From: an uncultured Coriobacteriales bacterium
GTDB taxonomy: Bacteria > Actinomycetota > Coriobacteriia > Coriobacteriales > Eggerthellaceae
Direction of reading: 5' to 3'
Length of the DNA stretch: 34,746 bases
NCBI GenBank assembly: GCA_946892075.1
Contig: CAMPNZ010000008.1
Location: 1 to 34,746 of the forward strand
This document shows positions 31,640 through 34,746 of this stretch, one piece after another (within the stretch, counting starts at the first letter, position 1; every line of letters begins with the position of its first letter). The notes beneath the pieces were generated by a model. That model searched no databases and had not been told where the DNA came from. It saw only the letters and a list, made by a program, of their open reading frames with translations. A program made the translations under genes and the position numbers.

Positions 31640-33337
31640 CTATTTGGCATCCTTGCCCGTAAACACGCCCTTCAAGGCATCAGTAGCGCCTTCTCCTACA
31701 ACCGATGTTCCGCCAAAGATGTAGTAGTTTTTGATGCTTTGCTTGTTAGCAGCAACTACGTCGTTGATGGCGGTTTGGTTCGTGTTGTCTGCCAAAACCA
31801 TTACTGAGTTCTGTTTTCCGCACAGCGCAGCTCCTGCAAGAGCATCAGTGTATCCCCAGCCAGTAGCGATTGCCATGTTATTAGCGCTCATGCCAAGCGA
31901 GATAAGTTTGGTGGCAAGTTTGGCGCTTGTGTCGTAGGCCGTGTTGCCTGCTACACGTTCAACAGCAATGCCAGCAGCGCTAAGCTGTGCTTCTACCTCG
32001 GAAGATACCACTGACGTTCCACCTACGATGTAAACTTTCTTAACGCCCTTATCCTTCATAGTTTGGATGTTTGAAGCATCAAGCGTTGCAGTGTTGTAGT
32101 TTGCAAGGAAAATAGGAGCTTTCTTTGCATACGCAAAACTTGCAGCAGACAGTGCGTCTTCGTATCCCCAGCTGGTAGTAACCACTGCCGTGTCGCTCTT
32201 GGCAAGCTTTTGAGCAATGTCGTTTGCGGTGTCACTTGCCATCTGGCCTGCAACACGCTCTACTTCAATGTTTAAGGTTTTAAGCTGGGCTACTACATCG
32301 TTACTAATGGCGTTTTCTCCACCGCACACAACCACTTTGCTTGTTTTAAGACGCTGAAGCTCGGCTATTGTTTGCTCGGGCAGTTTGCCGTGCTTGGTAA
32401 GCAGAACAGGCGCATTCAAGCTTCCTGCCAGCGAGTTTGCAGAAAGAGCATCCCAATAGCTCTCGCTGGTTGCAAGCACTACTTCTTTTACCGGATCGGG
32501 GAAGGCAGTTTCCACAATTTGTTGCATGGTGTCTTCTGCAGTTTCCCCAGCAATGCGCTTGGTTGCTTGTTCGAAGCTTGGAACAGAAGTTTCTTCCTTG
32601 GGAGTATCTTTTTTCTCGGGATTAGTGCTTTGATCAGGGTTCGTTGACGCACTCCCGCCAGCACCACCAGAACCGGCTGTGGTTCCTGCTGATTCGCCAG
32701 ACGTAGTGGTTCCGCTCGACGGCGTGCTGGTGTTGCTCTGTGCTGCTTTCACCAGCTTTACTGAATTTGTATCAATTTTGATAAACGCAGTTTGCGTTCC
32801 ATGTCCAGGCGCAAGCTTGTCCATCGCAGGAACAAAAACTTGTATTCCTAATAGGCCATTTTGCTTTGCCGCATCATTTACTGCGAGGGTAAAGGTTGCT
32901 GCTCCGCCATTAGGATTATCGGTGCTCCACAAGGGTGTGAAAGGCGCAGATGGATAAGACCCGATATTTACCCCACCTGCCTGAGCAACCTTCTGAACGC
33001 CGCCGCTTAGGCCGTTCATAGACATAACATTTATTGTGCATTTCAGCGTATAAACACCCGACTTCACACTAAGAGGCGCTTCGTGCACAAGCCCCTGATT
33101 CATCATTGAACTAGAATTTGCCCCTGGTGCTTGTAACGCGGTAATATTAACAGTGTATTCACCATCGGCAAGTTTTGCAAAATTTAATGCATCGGCATAG
33201 GCAGTTGTAGGTTCAAGCGTTGCTTTTGCAGATTGTGCCTGAGATGCAAGCGGCACAGAAACCCCACATAATGCAAGCGATAAGCCAAGCATTCCAACTC
33301 CTGCAATTTTTCCAAGACTATTAAATTGTTGTTTCAT
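31640..33337 (-). CDS. Secreted CWB2 surface protein with NEAT-like domain, paralogue 2
   Basis: 565-aa exported protein. Signal peptide MKQQFNSLGKIAGVGMLGL..., likely cleaved after SQA. At about 50-215 lies a region resembling the NEAT heme-binding fold: DGEYTVNITAL, SSMMNQGL (like the heme-pocket SMMN segment) and a closing IQVFVPAMD...AFIKIDTNS. The usual YxxxY heme-ligand motif was not seen, so heme binding is uncertain. A Ser/Thr/Gly linker leads to three CWB2 repeats at 261-565, which nearly match paralogue 1. I chose the ATG at 33337, with GGAGGAG about 6 nt upstream, over the one at 33361. Two terminator hairpins follow. Confidence 0.92.
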   Translation of the reverse strand: MKQQFNSLGKIAGVGMLGLSLALCGVSVPLASQAQSAKATLEPTTAYADALNFAKLADGEYTVNITALQAPGANSSSMMNQGLVHEAPLSVKSGVYTLKCTINVMSMNGLSGGVQKVAQAGGVNIGSYPSAPFTPLWSTDNPNGGAATFTLAVNDAAKQNGLLGIQVFVPAMDKLAPGHGTQTAFIKIDTNSVKLVKAAQSNTSTPSSGTTTSGESAGTTAGSGGAGGSASTNPDQSTNPEKKDTPKEETSVPSFEQATKRIAGETAEDTMQQIVETAFPDPVKEVVLATSESYWDALSANSLAGSLNAPVLLTKHGKLPEQTIAELQRLKTSKVVVCGGENAISNDVVAQLKTLNIEVERVAGQMASDTANDIAQKLAKSDTAVVTTSWGYEDALSAASFAYAKKAPIFLANYNTATLDASNIQTMKDKGVKKVYIVGGTSVVSSEVEAQLSAAGIAVERVAGNTAYDTSAKLATKLISLGMSANNMAIATGWGYTDALAGAALCGKQNSVMVLADNTNQTAINDVVAANKQSIKNYYIFGGTSVVGEGATDALKGVFTGKDAK

Positions 33338-33362
33338 AAATACTCCTCCATTAAATAACAAT

Positions 33363-33385
33363 GGCTATAACTTATCTCCATAGCC
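33363..33385 (-). terminator. Weak hairpin between CWB2 paralogues 2 and 3
   Basis: GGCTAT (33363-33368) and ATAGCC (33380-33385) form a 6-bp stem about 100 bp after the paralogue 3 stop, followed on the minus strand by ATTGTTATTT. It could be a weak terminator or a 5' UTR structure of paralogue 2. The 33338-33483 spacer holds nothing else I can name. Confidence 0.25.
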
Positions 33386-33483
33386 GCAACAATCATACTG
33401 CTTTAGAAAGATCATTGCCGCCATGGCTTTTACATTTACCGCAAGGTGCAAACAGCGCTTTGCGTTGTATCGCTTACATAGCG

Positions 33484-34746
33484 CTACGCTTTCGCCTTAT
33501 CGTCGCTGGTAGCTTGCTCGCTGCTGGCATCCTTGCCCGTAAAAACGCCCTTCAAGGCATCAGTAGCGCCTTCACCTACAACCGATGTTCCACCAAAGAT
33601 GTAGTAGTTTTTGATGCTTTGCTTGTTAGCAGCAACTACGTCGTTGATGGCGGTTTGGTTCGTGTTGTCTGCCAAAACCATTACTGAGTTCTGTTTTCCG
33701 CACAGCGCAGCTCCTGCAAGAGCATCAGTGTATCCCCAACCAGTAGCGATTGCCATATTGTTTGCACTCATACCAAGTGAGATAAGTTTGGTGGCAAGCT
33801 TAGCGCTTGTGTCGTAGGCTGTTTCTCCTGCTACACGTTCAACAGCAATGCCAGCATCTTGAAGTTGTGCTTCTACCTCGGAAGATACTACCGCAGTGCC
33901 TCCTACGATGTAGACCTTCTTTACACCCTTGTCTTTCATGGTTTGGATGTTTGAAGCATCAAGCGTTGCAGTGTTGTAGTTTGCAAGGAAAATAGGAGCT
34001 TTCTTTGCGTACGCAAAACTTGCAGCAGACAGCGCATCTTCATATCCCCAGCTTGTTGCTACAACTGCCGTGTCGGTATTAGTAAGTTTTTGAGCAATGT
34101 CATTTGCGGTGTCACTTGCCATCTGGCCTGCAACACGCTCAACTTCAATGTTGAGCTCTTTAAGTTGTGCTACAACATCGTTGCTAATGGCGTTTTCTCC
34201 ACCGCACACAACTACTTTGCTTGTTTTAAGACGCTTAAGCTCGGCAATGGTTTGCTCGGGCAGCGCACCATGGTGCGTAAGCAGAACAGGAGCATTTAAG
34301 CTTCCAGCCAGCGAGTTTGCAGAAAGTGCATCCCAATAGCCCTCACTAGTTGCAAGCACAACTTCCTTTACTGGATCGGGGAAGGCAGTTTCCACAATTT
34401 GTTGCATGGTGTCTTCTGCAGTTTTTCCAGCAATGCGCTTGGTTGCTTGTTCGAATGTTGGAACAGAGGATTCTTCTTTGGGCTTGTCTTTTTTCTCGGG
34501 TTCTGCTTGTTGCTTTGCTTGAGAAGCTCCGCCAGGCAGTGGTGAGAGGCTTGGTACTGGCACAGGTGAAGGCATTACTTGGCCACTAGACGTATCGTCT
34601 GACACCTTGGTTACAGTATCTGTATGTAATATTAGTCTAAAGTTTTGTTTATATTCTCCCATATTGATTGCGCCAACTCTAAGCGAAACAAAACCTTGCT
34701 TTATCATATTCTCGGAAAGAGCTACCTTGAACGGCGACTGATCTAT
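33484..34746 (-). CDS. CWB2 surface protein, paralogue 3 (5' end outside window)
   Basis: The frame is open to the right edge, so the start lies beyond 34746; the Met at 34707 is internal. The visible 420 residues begin with the end of a NEAT-like module (SPFKVALSENMIKQGFVSLR, FRLILHTDT) that parallels the same part of paralogue 2. A Pro/Ser/Gln linker and three CWB2 repeats follow. The repeats are nearly identical to those of the two downstream paralogues. It ends with an extra hydrophilic tail, SSEQATSDDKAKA, not present in the others. A wall-attached surface protein is the likely role. Confidence 0.9.
   Translation of the reverse strand: MDQSPFKVALSENMIKQGFVSLRVGAINMGEYKQNFRLILHTDTVTKVSDDTSSGQVMPSPVPVPSLSPLPGGASQAKQQAEPEKKDKPKEESSVPTFEQATKRIAGKTAEDTMQQIVETAFPDPVKEVVLATSEGYWDALSANSLAGSLNAPVLLTHHGALPEQTIAELKRLKTSKVVVCGGENAISNDVVAQLKELNIEVERVAGQMASDTANDIAQKLTNTDTAVVATSWGYEDALSAASFAYAKKAPIFLANYNTATLDASNIQTMKDKGVKKVYIVGGTAVVSSEVEAQLQDAGIAVERVAGETAYDTSAKLATKLISLGMSANNMAIATGWGYTDALAGAALCGKQNSVMVLADNTNQTAINDVVAANKQSIKNYYIFGGTSVVGEGATDALKGVFTGKDASSEQATSDDKAKA

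Overview
The window looks like a chromosomal segment of a medium-GC Gram-positive actinobacterium, most likely class Coriobacteriia (Eggerthellales/Coriobacteriales). That placement is inference. It rests on the three-repeat CWB2 surface proteins, the gene order ruvX-mltG-yqeG-aroE-aroC-aroK-aroB-aroQ, two class A penicillin-binding proteins, and strong AAGGAGG-type ribosome binding sites. No rRNA, tRNA, CRISPR array, insertion sequence or phage gene was seen. Nearly all genes lie on the minus strand; the one clear exception is a penicillin-binding protein at 5096-7570.

From left to right: tyrS (267-1478); a U32-family peptidase broken by one frameshift (1776-4759); a plus-strand class A PBP (5096-7570); a small lipoprotein and a second class A PBP (7919-10724); argH and argG (11090-13878), preceded by a candidate Arg-rich leader peptide (14151-14306); the shikimate/cell-wall cluster aroQ-aroB-aroK-aroC-aroE-yqeG-mltG-ruvX (14478-22633), several of whose genes overlap by 4 to 16 bases; an IMP dehydrogenase (22666-24186); a sodium-coupled NSS transporter (24270-25670); an M18 aminopeptidase (25824-27374); an isochorismatase-like protein that appears to lack the catalytic Cys (27677-28243); and three tandem CWB2 surface-protein paralogues, the last cut by the window edge (28918-34746).

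The most striking signal that ordinary annotation would miss is a set of parS centromere sites, consensus TGTTNCACGTGAAACA. Five perfect copies and one with a single mismatch lie within 13 kb (4652, 7711, 9084, 17535, 17580, 17625). Five of the six sit inside protein-coding sequence in the same reading frame, giving the peptide V-S-R-E-T or V-S-R-G-T. Three are spaced exactly 45 bp apart in an unusual His/Gln-rich N-terminal extension of shikimate kinase. This suggests a ParB-loading region close to the replication origin.

A second theme is tandem-repeat and low-complexity DNA. Many intergenic gaps hold short tandem repeats (14, 16, 18, 64 and 87 bp periods), several containing the word GGGAACG or its complement. 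Many housekeeping enzymes (U32 peptidase, AroE, AroK, AroQ, M18 peptidase, both PBPs) carry low-complexity insertions, extensions or tails. Repeats straddle stop codons in two genes, and the spacer after aroB still reads as a decayed Gln/Glu/Val/Ala-rich tail. Together this suggests that repeat expansion has been adding peptide sequence to genes here.
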